Source: Treponema sp. (GTDB lineage Bacteria > Spirochaetota > Spirochaetia > Treponematales > Treponemataceae). Taken from it: a DNA stretch of 7,436 nucleotides. The stretch lies in NCBI GenBank assembly GCA_012513125.1, contig JAAZCS010000248.1, positions 1-7,436 on the forward strand, in the 5' to 3' direction. The position numbers and the translations under genes were made by a program. A model generated the notes under the pieces. The model saw nothing but the letters and a program-made list of their open reading frames with translations. It ran no database searches and was not told the DNA's origin. Of the stretch, positions 1-7,319 are shown piece by piece (position 1 is the first letter of the stretch; each line of letters opens with the position of its first letter).

Positions 1-2
1 CA

Positions 3-890
3 ATTCTTGGCATGAAGCGTCGTGAAGTTACCCGAAAACTTGACGAAATAATTGCTTTTAGCGAAATCGAAGAACATATAGATACACCTGTAAAACGATA
101 TTCAAGTGGTATGTATGTGCGATTAGCTTTTGCAGTAGCGGCACACTTGGATAGTGAGATTTTGATTGCAGATGAAGTACTGGCTGTAGGAGATGCAGCA
201 TTTCAAAAGAAAGCTCTTGGAAAAATGAATGATTTAAGCTCAGGTCAAGGGCGAACGGTATTGTTTGTAAGTCATCAGATGAACCAAATTAAAAATCTTT
301 GTAACAAAGGGATTGTTCTAGAAAAAGGACAAATAGTTCGACAAGATGATAATATCAATGAAAGTATAAATTGGTATTTATATGGTCAAAGTGAAGAATC
401 TAAAAAAAATATAACCCATTGGAAAAATGATGGAACATACGGGAATGAATATTTTATACCAATAAATTTTAAAATCATTAATCCTGATGAAAATAAAAAT
501 ATTGATAGAATAGATGCAAAAGACAAACTTGAAGTTCATCTTGAATTTGAAATCAAAACAGTTGCTGCTAACTTGTCATTTGAATTTTATCTTAAAGATT
601 CTTCAGACACCATCATTTTTTCTTTTTCCCCGTTTTATAGTATCGAAAATTATAAACCAAATATTGGGAGAAATTATATTTACTGCGAAATACCACAAAA
701 TTTTCTAAATGATAAACTGTATTTTCTTGAATTACGAGCTAGTTTATTTTGTCAAGAATGTATATTAATTCCAGGTTATAACACCCCAACTTTACAATTT
801 AAAATTGAAAATAAATTTTCTTTTAACCCATATATAAGAGAAAGTGAAGAAGCATTAGCTCCATTTATCTCTTTTTTTAATAAATATTGA
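3..890 (+). CDS. wzt: Wzt-type polysaccharide ABC transporter ATP-binding protein, 5'-truncated by the window edge
   Basis: This is the ATPase of a Wzm/Wzt-type exporter that moves a finished, lipid-linked polysaccharide across the inner membrane. The frame is open from base 3 (Ile-Leu-Gly before the ATG at 12), so that ATG is internal. Walker A and the Q-loop lie upstream of the window. Counting from the ATG at 12, I see the ABC signature loop as YSSGM (30-34), Walker B ILIADE (D54, E55), the D-loop AVGD (to D61) and the switch histidine in VSHQ (H88). The nucleotide-binding domain ends near residue 125. The remaining ~165 residues resemble the beta-sandwich carbohydrate-binding tail (Wzt_C) that selects the cognate glycan end. 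Hand-counted GC falls from about 38% (bases 1-300) to about 25% (361-900), close to the domain boundary. The next gene starts 9 bases after the stop. The ATPase assignment is secure; the tail assignment rests on position and composition. Confidence 0.9.
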   Translation: MLGMKRREVTRKLDEIIAFSEIEEHIDTPVKRYSSGMYVRLAFAVAAHLDSEILIADEVLAVGDAAFQKKALGKMNDLSSGQGRTVLFVSHQMNQIKNLCNKGIVLEKGQIVRQDDNINESINWYLYGQSEESKKNITHWKNDGTYGNEYFIPINFKIINPDENKNIDRIDAKDKLEVHLEFEIKTVAANLSFEFYLKDSSDTIIFSFSPFYSIENYKPNIGRNYIYCEIPQNFLNDKLYFLELRASLFCQECILIPGYNTPTLQFKIENKFSFNPYIRESEEALAPFISFFNKY

Positions 891-899
891 GGACCTAAT

Positions 900-2096
900 A
901 TGTATTCAATAATAGTTTTTTCAAAAGATAGACCATTGCAATTACATGCATATCTTGAAAGTTTACAACATTTTTCAGATGCTAAACTGGAAACTATATC
1001 TGTCTTGTATTGTAAAACACCAAATGTAAATTATGAAAAAGTTATCAACGCATTCCCACAAATACAATGGATAGAGGAAAACAATTTTTATACTAACTTG
1101 TTATCTTTAGTTTCAACGGCAAAAGATAAAATTTTATTTGGGTGCGATGATGTTGTTTTTACAGATCATTTTTCCATTGAGACAGCGAGTAGTGTTCTTG
1201 ATACAAATGATCAGATTTTCGGCTTTAGTTTTAGGTTAGGTACAAATATTCAGCCTTTACCATATAAACATGCTGTTGTTGAAAATAATATTATTTGGAA
1301 TTGGATGATTGCTGACACGAATCAATATAATTACCCGTGGGAATTAGATTGTACTTTATACAGAAAAACTGATATTGAACAAATGATTGCTAAATTAGGT
1401 AAACAAATAAATAACCCAAATTATTTTGAAGAATATTTTGCAGTATCGCCTTTGGACTATATAAATAAACCTTTAATGGCGTGTAGTAATAAAAAGAATA
1501 ATGCTGTTGTTATCACTGTAAACAGAGTTCAAGAAACCCATAAAAATGCTGTTGATGAAAATTCCATTACCAATGTACACTACTTAAATAAAATCTATAA
1601 TGAAAATGGTAATACCCTAGATATCTTAAAAATTTCGAAACTACCACGCAATATTATTCACGTTGATAGAACATATTTTATTTTAAGAAATAAAATAAAA
1701 CAAATAAGAAATGAAAATAAATATATCAAAAAGTTAAAACAACTCATTAAAAATGTAAAATTTATTTTGAATCATTCTTTATCTGAATTAAATAAACAAT
1801 CACCAAATGAAACAGCAAATACATATGAACTAATTCAACTAATAAAAGATACAAAATTACCTAAAATAAAAAATTCATTCGATACCATTGAAGAACTTTT
1901 AAATACAAATAAAAGCTTTTGTAGATTCGGGGATGGGGAAATAAGCTTAATTTATAATAATTCAATACCATTCCAAAAAAGTAATCACTTAATCGCTGCT
2001 AGGCTAAAAGAAATTATAAAAAGTAGTTCTGATTCTATTATGATTGGAATTGGATATTATTATTTTTATCCAGAAATATCTCTTTTCCACACATAA
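900..2096 (+). CDS. Two-domain glycosyltransferase (GT-A-like plus start of GT-D/DUF1792), cut short by a frameshift
   Basis: This is the first 398 residues of a protein that would be about 564 residues if the frame were restored to 2593. The start at 900 has GAGGA (889-893) six bases upstream, overlapping the wzt stop. Residues 1 to about 270 look like a divergent GT-A glycosyltransferase: the opening SIIVFSKDRP resembles GT2 beta-strand 1, and GCDDVV (D83, D84) sits where a metal-binding DxD motif is expected. A Lys/Asn-rich linker follows (about 270-330). Then the start of a GT-D (DUF1792) domain appears: FCRFGDGE (R342, D345, E347) followed by SIPFQ. It stops at TAA 2094-2096 in mid-domain, and the matching continuation is in another frame at 2117-2593. 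It presumably adds a sugar to the repeat unit; donor and acceptor cannot be told. The GT-A-like half may still fold, but the GT-D half should be dead unless the frame is restored. Confidence 0.8.
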   Translation: MYSIIVFSKDRPLQLHAYLESLQHFSDAKLETISVLYCKTPNVNYEKVINAFPQIQWIEENNFYTNLLSLVSTAKDKILFGCDDVVFTDHFSIETASSVLDTNDQIFGFSFRLGTNIQPLPYKHAVVENNIIWNWMIADTNQYNYPWELDCTLYRKTDIEQMIAKLGKQINNPNYFEEYFAVSPLDYINKPLMACSNKKNNAVVITVNRVQETHKNAVDENSITNVHYLNKIYNENGNTLDILKISKLPRNIIHVDRTYFILRNKIKQIRNENKYIKKLKQLIKNVKFILNHSLSELNKQSPNETANTYELIQLIKDTKLPKIKNSFDTIEELLNTNKSFCRFGDGEISLIYNNSIPFQKSNHLIAARLKEIIKSSSDSIMIGIGYYYFYPEISLFHT

Positions 2097-2116
2097 AAAA
2101 ATGGATTCATAATTAT
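2033..2116 (+). other. Frameshift zone inside the GT-D domain
   Basis: The upstream frame is open until TAA at 2094-2096. The downstream frame, one base earlier in phase, is open from just after TGA at 2030-2032. A single missing base between 2033 and 2093 would therefore explain the break. Conceptual joining gives YYFYPEISLFHT, one undefined residue, then KKWIHNYMEKH, which fits the layout of GT-D proteins. A run of seven A (2095-2101) lies at the stop. Because TAA overlaps that run, changing its length alone does not remove the stop. I find no X-XXY-YYZ slippery heptamer in the right phase. Confidence 0.75.
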
Positions 2117-2593
2117 ATGGAAAAGCATGATTTAGAAATACTTAATTTATTAAACTTTGATAAACAATATTATGACACATTTTGTACACAACTTTACATG
2201 GCATTAAATAATATTGATTTTGAAGATTATTTTCAAAAAATACGTATGCTTTGGGATAATAAGGATATTACAATTATTTGTGGAGATAGAATATTCAATA
2301 ATTTGAAATATAATATTTTTGATAATGCAAAATCTATAGAGTATCAATATTGTAGTTCAGAAGATGCATTTTACGAATATGAAGAAATTTTAGCTAAAGC
2401 AAAAAAAATTGAAAAGAACAAATTAATTTTTATTATATTAGGACCTACCGCAACAATTTTAGCATATGATTTAGCCAATTTAGGTTATAGAGCAATTGAT
2501 TTTGGTCACATTGCAAAAGATTTTAATGCATACAAATGCAAAATTAATAATAACTTGATTGAAGATACCGTACGTTTCTTTGATCCAGATTAA
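2117..2593 (+). CDS. C-terminal GT-D (DUF1792) glycosyltransferase fragment, separated by a frameshift
   Basis: This is the second half of the gene that starts at 900, in the -1 frame. The ATG at 2117 is simply the first Met. No Shine-Dalgarno box precedes it, and the same frame reads meaningfully upstream (PHIKKWIHNY before the Met), so it is probably not a separate gene. The family hallmark of GT-D is near the end: IILGPTATILAYDLANLGYR followed by AIDFGH, preceded by DITIICGDR and a stretch with NAKSIE. GT-D is the glycosyltransferase fold described for a streptococcal glycoprotein glucosyltransferase. Alone, this piece lacks the RFGDGE motif, which stayed in the upstream fragment, so I expect no activity. 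It ends 13 bases before the fdtA-like start. The family is clear; its expression is doubtful. Confidence 0.75.
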   Translation: MEKHDLEILNLLNFDKQYYDTFCTQLYMALNNIDFEDYFQKIRMLWDNKDITIICGDRIFNNLKYNIFDNAKSIEYQYCSSEDAFYEYEEILAKAKKIEKNKLIFIILGPTATILAYDLANLGYRAIDFGHIAKDFNAYKCKINNNLIEDTVRFFDPD

Positions 2594-2595
2594 TC

Positions 2596-2601
2596 AAAGG
2601 A
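2596..2601 (+). promoter_or_regulatory. Ribosome binding site choosing the fdtA start at 2607
   Basis: AAAGGA lies five bases before the ATG at 2607. The frame is open further upstream (an ATG at 2559), but that start lies inside the end of the GT-D fragment, adds 16 residues that do not fit the family, and has no such box. The 2607 start also gives FdtA-like residue numbering, with H49 at the active-site position. Confidence 0.65.
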
Positions 2602-2606
2602 AATTT

Positions 2607-3002
2607 ATGAACTATAGACTTATTCCTATGAACATTCATGGCGACGCCCGTGGAAAACTTGTATCTCTTGAATCCATGAAAAACATCCCTTTCGAATTCA
2701 AAAGAATGTATTATATGTTTGATACACTTCCCAATGAAGCAAGAGGGTTTCATGCACAAAAAGAATTGGAACAACTCATTATTGCGATGGATGGTGCATG
2801 TAAATTTATTCTTGATGATGGGAAAAATCGAGAAGAAATTTTATTAAATAGACCTGATGTTGCATTATACATTGGAAAAAATATGTGGCGCGAAATGCAC
2901 GATTTTTCTTACGGTTGTAAACTAGTAGTTCTTGCTTCTGAATATTATAATGAAAATGAATATATCAGAAATTATGATGATTTTTTAAGGTCTTTAAAAT
3001 AA
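2607..3002 (+). CDS. fdtA: dTDP-4-keto-6-deoxyglucose 3,4-ketoisomerase, FdtA/QdtA type (cupin)
   Basis: This enzyme moves the keto group of dTDP-4-keto-6-deoxyglucose from C4 to C3, giving the 3-keto sugar that the aminotransferase two genes downstream uses. The 131-residue product is the usual size for this small cytoplasmic cupin (WxcM-like C-terminal domain). Family motifs run in order: [10 protein letters not shown] (13-22), [14 protein letters not shown] (27-40), ARGFHA (45-50), LEQLI (54-58), CKFILDDG (65-72), MWREMHDF (93-100), VVLASEYY (107-114) and YIRNYDDF (119-126). One thing is odd. The family normally reads RGFHAH, with two active-site histidines numbered 49 and 51 in the Aneurinibacillus enzyme as I remember it. 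Here H49 is present but position 51 is Gln (codon CAA, 2757-2759). R15 is FdtA-like, whereas R95 is QdtA-like, so a Fuc3N or Qui3N product cannot be decided. The stop overlaps the next start by one base (TAATG). Confidence 0.88.
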   Translation: MNYRLIPMNIHGDARGKLVSLESMKNIPFEFKRMYYMFDTLPNEARGFHAQKELEQLIIAMDGACKFILDDGKNREEILLNRPDVALYIGKNMWREMHDFSYGCKLVVLASEYYNENEYIRNYDDFLRSLK

Positions 3003-3454
3003 TGATTCATCCATTATCTGACGTTAAAGCTACTAATATTGGTGAAAAAACAAATATTTGGCAATTTTGTGTTGTTTTTTCAAAAGCCATAATAGGAGAT
3101 AATTGCAATATTTGTGCTCAAGTCCTAATTGAAAACGATGTTAAAATTGGAAACAATGTAACTATAAAATCTGGGGTTCAAATTTGGGATGGAATAACCA
3201 TTGAAGATAATGTATTTATAGGTCCTAACGTAACTTTTACAAACGATTTATTTCCAAGATCAAAAAAATATCCCGAAAAATTTGAACAAACACTTATAAA
3301 ACATGGTGCTAGTATTGGTGCAAATGCTACAATTCTGGCAGGTATTACTATCGGTGAAAATGCAATGATTGGAGCAGGAAGTGTTGTTACAAAAGATGTC
3401 CCTGCAAATACTCTATGGTTTGGAAATCCTGCAAGATTCATAAGGAATATTTAA
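3002..3454 (+). CDS. fdtC: dTDP-3-amino-3,6-dideoxyhexose N-acetyltransferase (left-handed beta-helix), FdtC-like
   Basis: This likely transfers acetyl from acetyl-CoA to the 3-amino group of the dTDP-sugar made by the aminotransferase that follows, the last step of the cassette. The 150-residue protein is almost entirely hexapeptide repeats ([I/V]G-x4 turns such as IGDNCN, IGNNVT, IGPNVT, IGANAT, IGENAM and IGAGSV), which build a trimeric left-handed beta-helix. The break at residues 78-100 ([17 protein letters not shown]) is the loop characteristic of the WxcM-N/WlbB/FdtC sugar N-acetyltransferases; N81 and D82 lie in the region where the active site of that group sits. The C-terminal [17 protein letters not shown] is the usual end of the fold. 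The ATG shares a base with the fdtA stop, which suggests translational coupling. AAGG at 2987-2990 is the only, rather distant, ribosome site. In some bacteria this domain and the ketoisomerase form one polypeptide (WxcM); here they are separate and in the opposite order. Confidence 0.85.
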   Translation: MIHPLSDVKATNIGEKTNIWQFCVVFSKAIIGDNCNICAQVLIENDVKIGNNVTIKSGVQIWDGITIEDNVFIGPNVTFTNDLFPRSKKYPEKFEQTLIKHGASIGANATILAGITIGENAMIGAGSVVTKDVPANTLWFGNPARFIRNI

Positions 3455-3455
3455 C

Positions 3456-4559
3456 ATGAACGTACCCTTTTTATCACTTAAAGATATTACAAATAAATAT
3501 AGTACAGAAATACATAATGCAGTATCAAAAGTTATTGATTCTGGTTGGTATTTGCAAGGTTCTGCAAATGATACTTTTGAAAAAAACTATTCAGACTATA
3601 TTGGTGTAAAACATACAATTGGTGTAGCAAATGGACTTGATGCTCTTGTTTGGATTCTTCGGGCATATATTGAACTCGGAATTATGAAACCTGGAGATGA
3701 AGTAATAGTTCCTGCAAATACATATATTGCATCAATATTAGCAATTACAGATAATGAATTAGTTCCTGTATTAATCGAACCTTCAATCAAAACCTATCAA
3801 ATTGATGATTCTCTTATTGAAGAAAAAATAACTAATAAAACAAAAGCAATTATGATTGTTCACTTATATGGTCAATGTGCATATACAAAGAAAATTGATG
3901 ACTTATGTAAGAAATATAACTTAAAACTTATAGAAGATAATGCACAAGCACACGGTTGCCTTTTTGATGGTAAAAAAACAGGTTCATTAGGCGACGCTGC
4001 TGGACATAGTTTTTATCCTGGAAAAAACTTAGGAGCATTGGGTGATGCAGGAGCAGTAACTACAAACGACGACTTATTAGCAAACACAATAAGATCACTA
4101 GCCAATTATGGTTCTTCAAAAAAATATGTTTTTAAGTATCAAGGTCGTAACAGTCGATTAGATGAAATACAAGCTGCTGTATTAGACGTAAAATTAAAGT
4201 ACCTCGATGAAGATATAACTCTACGTAAAGAAATTGCAAAAAAATATATTAGTGGAATCACAAACCCTAACATTATTTTGCCAAATGTTTCAGATTGGAA
4301 TTCTCATGTATTTCATATATTTACAATACGATGTAAAAATCGTGATGAATTACAAAAGTATTTAGAATCTAAAGGAATTGGAACAAATATTCATTATCCT
4401 ATTCCACCACATAAACAAGAATGTTATAAGGAATGGAATAATTTGTCATTTCCAATAACAGAAAAAATACACCAAGAAGAGTTAAGTTTACCAATGAGCC
4501 CTACTTTAACAGATGAACAAATTCAATATGTAATTGAGGCAATTAATGAGTGGAAATAA
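3456..4559 (+). CDS. fdtB: PLP-dependent sugar 3-aminotransferase, FdtB/QdtB type (DegT/DnrJ/EryC1/StrS family)
   Basis: This aminotransferase converts dTDP-3-keto-6-deoxyhexose to the 3-amino sugar, using glutamate and pyridoxal phosphate; it works between the ketoisomerase and the acetyltransferase. The 367-residue length is normal for the family. Visible landmarks are the N-terminal [13 protein letters not shown] (31-35), the cofactor-pocket stretch VANGLDAL (57-64), [15 protein letters not shown] (79-93), IEDNAQAHG (159-167, with D161 expected to contact the PLP ring nitrogen) and [16 protein letters not shown] (185-200), in which K190 is the Schiff-base lysine. The C-terminal [11 protein letters not shown] and ELSLPMSP are also typical. 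[15 protein letters not shown] is the form usual in FdtB/QdtB-type 3-aminotransferases. AAGGA (3442-3446) precedes the start, which lies one base after the acetyltransferase stop. The 3' end overlaps the next gene by 14 bases. No defect seen. Confidence 0.92.
   Translation: MNVPFLSLKDITNKYSTEIHNAVSKVIDSGWYLQGSANDTFEKNYSDYIGVKHTIGVANGLDALVWILRAYIELGIMKPGDEVIVPANTYIASILAITDNELVPVLIEPSIKTYQIDDSLIEEKITNKTKAIMIVHLYGQCAYTKKIDDLCKKYNLKLIEDNAQAHGCLFDGKKTGSLGDAAGHSFYPGKNLGALGDAGAVTTNDDLLANTIRSLANYGSSKKYVFKYQGRNSRLDEIQAAVLDVKLKYLDEDITLRKEIAKKYISGITNPNIILPNVSDWNSHVFHIFTIRCKNRDELQKYLESKGIGTNIHYPIPPHKQECYKEWNNLSFPITEKIHQEELSLPMSPTLTDEQIQYVIEAINEWK
4536..4539 (+). promoter_or_regulatory. Ribosome binding site inside fdtB for the GT2 gene at 4546
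   Basis: GAGG lies six bases before the ATG at 4546, inside the last codons of the aminotransferase gene. It favours 4546 over the TTG at 4534, which would add only four residues (MRQL) ahead of the GT2 fold. Confidence 0.55.
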
Positions 4560-5544
4560 ACCTTTAGTATCTATAATAGTACCATCATATAACCATGAAA
4601 AATATATTGAATACTGCTTAAATAGTATAATTGCACAAACATATGACAATATAGAACTTTTTATAATTGACGATGCTTCAAAAGATAATTCATTTGAAGT
4701 TGCAAAAAAGCTCGAATCAAAATTAAAACAAAGATTTCCTAAAGTTTACCTTGAAAAACATGAAGAAAATCATGGACTTTGTAGAACACTAAATGAAACA
4801 ATTCCTTTAACTAATGGAAAATATTTAGCAATTTTTGCTTCCGATGATTACATGTTCCCCGAACGAATTGAAAAACAAGTAATCGAAATGGAAAAACCTG
4901 AAAATACCAATGTGGCCTTTTGTCATAGTGGTTATGCAACAATGGATGAAAATAATGATTTAATATCTGGTCCTGTGGTATTACAACCAAATGAAGCTAA
5001 TTGTACGAATAAAGATAAAATACTTAAAATTTTTAGAGATGGTAACTATTTATGTGCACCGACTTTCTTTTGGAACTCCATAATTTTGAAAACTATGTTA
5101 CCTTATGATGAAGATGTAATTTTAGAAGATTTTTTCATGCAAATTAAAACATTTGAAAACGGATTTGCCAATATTTATATATATGATACATTAGTTCTAT
5201 ATCGTGTATTTTCTTTAAATACACTTAAAAGATATCCAGAAAAACACATTCTAAATTACTTAAAGATTCTATCAAGTTTTAAGAGATTTTGTGTTGATAA
5301 TCTTATTTTAGCCGAATACTATTTAGCAATTCATAATTTTATTATGTTACATTTTCATACTTTTAATTATGAAAAATGGAAAACTGTTTTAGAAGAATTT
5401 AGCTTACCACAAGATTTATTGTGCAAAAAAAATAAAAAATTTTCTAAATCATATATAAAAGAAATAATTAAATTTTTTATTCCATATGGAATCATAAAGC
5501 TAAGGTATAAATTAACAAAGAAAAATGAAAATACTTCTTCTTAA
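4546..5544 (+). CDS. Family 2 glycosyltransferase (GT-A fold)
   Basis: This is a cytoplasmic, membrane-associated glycosyltransferase that transfers a sugar from a nucleotide donor to the growing lipid-linked glycan. The 332-residue protein opens with the classical GT2 signature [14 protein letters not shown] (8-21), then [10 protein letters not shown] (40-49, nucleotide-binding acidic pair D42-D43), NHGLCRTLN (75-83) and [17 protein letters not shown] (95-111), where D100-D101 form the metal-binding DxD-type motif. The stretch FFMQIK probably belongs to the acceptor side. The last ~130 residues are Lys- and aromatic-rich, with no clear membrane span. The start at 4546 overlaps fdtB by 14 bases. 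The end overlaps the next glycosyltransferase by 20 bases, so translation of the three is probably coupled. Its location directly after the amino-sugar cassette makes it a candidate for the transferase that adds that sugar, but this is inference; the substrate cannot be read from the sequence. Confidence 0.88.
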   Translation: MSGNKPLVSIIVPSYNHEKYIEYCLNSIIAQTYDNIELFIIDDASKDNSFEVAKKLESKLKQRFPKVYLEKHEENHGLCRTLNETIPLTNGKYLAIFASDDYMFPERIEKQVIEMEKPENTNVAFCHSGYATMDENNDLISGPVVLQPNEANCTNKDKILKIFRDGNYLCAPTFFWNSIILKTMLPYDEDVILEDFFMQIKTFENGFANIYIYDTLVLYRVFSLNTLKRYPEKHILNYLKILSSFKRFCVDNLILAEYYLAIHNFIMLHFHTFNYEKWKTVLEEFSLPQDLLCKKNKKFSKSYIKEIIKFFIPYGIIKLRYKLTKKNENTSS

Positions 5545-6814
5545 TGCTTTTGATACAGGTGGTGGAGCAGCACAAGCTGCTGTTCGGCTTGTAGAAGCAC
5601 TTAATCAATATCACGTAAACGCAACTCTTGGTGTTATAGATAAAAAATCTTTATATCCATATGTAATTGAAATTCCAAAGAAAAAACAAAACAAAGCTTT
5701 ATATTACATTAGATGCTTCTTCAATCTTTTTTTTCAAAGTCTTAGCATAATATTTGATTCTCCCCTAATCTTTCTACACCTGAAATTCAATACAACAAAT
5801 AATATTTTACATTCAAAAAATAACAGCTCAATAATTGATATCAATTGGATTAATAAGAGTGACTTTGATGTAGTAAATCTACATTGGATTTGCGGAAATA
5901 TGATTTCAATAAAAGATATTTCTCGCATCACAAAACCAATTGTTTGGACTCTTCATGACAGCTGGCCGTGCTGTGGAGCTGAGCATCATCAAAATTTACT
6001 GGAGAATGATAAAAGATATCAAACGGGATATTTTAGAAATAACAAGCCTAAAACAACAATAGGCCCTGATATTTGTCGCAAAGTATGGAATAAGAAAAGA
6101 AAATATCTTATGAATAAAAATATAACTTTTATTGCTCCTTCAAAATGGGAACAAGATACATTGAAATCAAGTTATCTTTTTAAAGACAAAGAATGTTTTT
6201 GTATTCCAAATATAATTGATCATGAAATATTTTATCAAAAAAACTCTAACCAGATACGAGCAATGTACAACATTCCACTAAATAAAAAAATCCTTGGTTT
6301 TGGTGCTGCCTGTGATATAAATGATCCCAAAGCTGTAAAAGGTAGTTACTATTCATTTGAAATGTTAAAAAAACTGAAAAACCCAGAGTCGTATTATCTA
6401 GTCATTTTTGGTCCTACTAATTCTGTTTTTGCACAAAATATTAATATACCCTTTCTTTCTACAGGATATATAGAAAATACAACAATTCTTTCTACCATCT
6501 ATAATGCTTGCGATATTTTTATCTGTCCTTCCATAGTTGAAAACCTACCTTATACATGCCTTGAATCTATTTGCTGTGGTGTTCCAGTTGTAGCTTTTGA
6601 TGTAGGTGGAAATTCAGATATCATTGAGCATAAAATAAACGGCTATCTGGCAAAACCATATGACACACAGGAACTTGCAAATGGTGTAAATTATTGCCTT
6701 GATAATCGTAAAGAGCTTTCAGAAAATTGTCTGCTAAAAGCTAAAAAAGATTTTGATACAGAGAAAACAATAGTCAAGTATATACAAACTTATGAAAGTG
6801 TTAGGAGGAAATAA
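5525..6814 (+). CDS. Family 4 glycosyltransferase (GT-B fold, WcaC-like)
   Basis: This is a retaining glycosyltransferase of the two-Rossmann GT-B type, acting at the cytoplasmic face on a lipid-linked acceptor. The 429-residue length is typical. The N-terminal domain begins [20 protein letters not shown], where the Gly-rich loop is characteristic. It continues with VNLHWICG, then VWTLHDSWPCCGAEHH, a form of the HDMWxFxGxxHY motif of WcaC-like enzymes, and later GPDICRKVWNKKRKYL. After the hinge (IAPSKWEQ, IPNIIDHEIF) the C-terminal domain has ILGFGAACD and the donor-binding motif E-x7-E (ENLPYTCLE, E339 and E347), followed by GVPVVAFDVGGNSDII and NGYLAKPYD. The ATG at 5525 lies inside the previous gene, 20 bases before its stop ends, without a strong ribosome site of its own, so coupling is likely. 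GC is a little higher toward the 3' part. Substrate unknown. Confidence 0.9.
   Translation: MKILLLNAFDTGGGAAQAAVRLVEALNQYHVNATLGVIDKKSLYPYVIEIPKKKQNKALYYIRCFFNLFFQSLSIIFDSPLIFLHLKFNTTNNILHSKNNSSIIDINWINKSDFDVVNLHWICGNMISIKDISRITKPIVWTLHDSWPCCGAEHHQNLLENDKRYQTGYFRNNKPKTTIGPDICRKVWNKKRKYLMNKNITFIAPSKWEQDTLKSSYLFKDKECFCIPNIIDHEIFYQKNSNQIRAMYNIPLNKKILGFGAACDINDPKAVKGSYYSFEMLKKLKNPESYYLVIFGPTNSVFAQNINIPFLSTGYIENTTILSTIYNACDIFICPSIVENLPYTCLESICCGVPVVAFDVGGNSDIIEHKINGYLAKPYDTQELANGVNYCLDNRKELSENCLLKAKKDFDTEKTIVKYIQTYESVRRK
6803..6810 (+). promoter_or_regulatory. Strong Shine-Dalgarno box choosing the start at 6816
   Basis: AGGAGGAA, the best ribosome site in the window, ends five bases before the ATG at 6816. 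An earlier in-frame ATG at 6792 would make this box coding (Gly-Gly) and add eight residues before the GT2 beta-strand, so 6816 is preferred. Confidence 0.8.
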
Positions 6815-6815
6815 T

Positions 6816-7319
6816 ATGACACTAACAATAATAACAATAAACCGCAACAACGCTGATGGCTTAAAGAAAACACTTGAAAGTGTAGCGGCTCAAAACTGCA
6901 AAGATTATGAACATATAATAGTTGATGGTGCATCAACTGATGAAAGCGTACAAATAATTAAAGATTATGTCGCAAGTGATGCAGGTAAAAATGTTTCATA
7001 CTGGGTCAGTGAAAACGATACTGGTGTTTATAATGCTATGAACAAAGGTATAAAACATGCTAAAGGTGAATATTGTCTTTTTTTAAATAGCGGAGATTGG
7101 TTTATTAATAATAACGTTATAAGAAGAATAAGTAGTGCCGAGTATAATGATGATATTGTTTATTTTGATGCTATTGTAATTTGTAGAAACAAGAAGAGTA
7201 AACTAACCTATCCTGATAAAATAACTTCAATTTTCTTCTTTTCAAAAAATACATTAAATCATCAAAATGTTTTAATTAAGTCATCATTGCAAAAAAAATA
7301 TTTGAATCGTCTATACTAA
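6816..7319 (+). CDS. Family 2 glycosyltransferase (WfgS/WcaA-like), 3' end cut off by an IS element
   Basis: This is the N-terminal two-thirds of a GT-A glycosyltransferase. The intact family is usually about 240-260 residues; this product is 167. It starts MTLTIITINRNNADGL, with DYEHIIVDGASTDES (acidic VDG motif) and SENDTGVYNAMNKGI, a hallmark of the WfgS-like GT2 group. The stretch GEYCLFLNSGDWF holds the DxD-equivalent (NSGD). After LNHQNVLIKSSLQKKY the family would continue with a GxxDE-type segment holding acceptor and catalytic residues. Instead the frame runs into the IS end and adds LNRLY before TAA. The missing catalytic C-terminal part makes activity unlikely. The start is fixed by the strong ribosome site at 6803-6810. 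It begins one base after the stop of the preceding GT4 gene. Confidence 0.82.
   Translation: MTLTIITINRNNADGLKKTLESVAAQNCKDYEHIIVDGASTDESVQIIKDYVASDAGKNVSYWVSENDTGVYNAMNKGIKHAKGEYCLFLNSGDWFINNNVIRRISSAEYNDDIVYFDAIVICRNKKSKLTYPDKITSIFFFSKNTLNHQNVLIKSSLQKKYLNRLY

Noticed and set aside
514..708. Small + strand open frame inside the Wzt tail
   Set aside because: It sits in another frame of a coding region, has a low-complexity Lys/Leu/Ile composition expected from AT-rich DNA, and has no supporting motif.
2085..2101. Programmed -1 ribosomal frameshift producing a full-length GT/GT-D protein
   Set aside because: No phase-correct slippery heptamer precedes the stop, I see no obvious stimulatory stem-loop after it, and the A-run lies at and beyond the stop rather than before it. 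A plain mutation or sequencing error is simpler.
2559..2606. Longer ketoisomerase start at 2559
   Set aside because: The added 16 residues lie within the end of the GT-D reading frame, do not resemble the family's N-terminus and lack a ribosome site, while 2607 has AAAGGA.
2544..2774. Minus-strand open frame across the GT-D end and ketoisomerase start
   Set aside because: It overlaps two recognisable sense-strand genes and encodes nothing recognisable.
3178..3441. Open frame on the minus strand across the acetyltransferase gene
   Set aside because: It is antisense to the hexapeptide repeats, has no recognisable family and no ribosome site of note; it is a by-product of the repetitive codon pattern.
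3002..3454. Tandem DNA repeat in the acetyltransferase gene
   Set aside because: The periodicity is at protein level (hexapeptide turns); the underlying bases are not repeated closely enough to be a DNA repeat.
7302..7317. Promoter at the IS end (TTGAAT followed by TATACT)
   Set aside because: The two boxes are only four bases apart, far from the usual ~17, so they cannot work as a -35/-10 pair.
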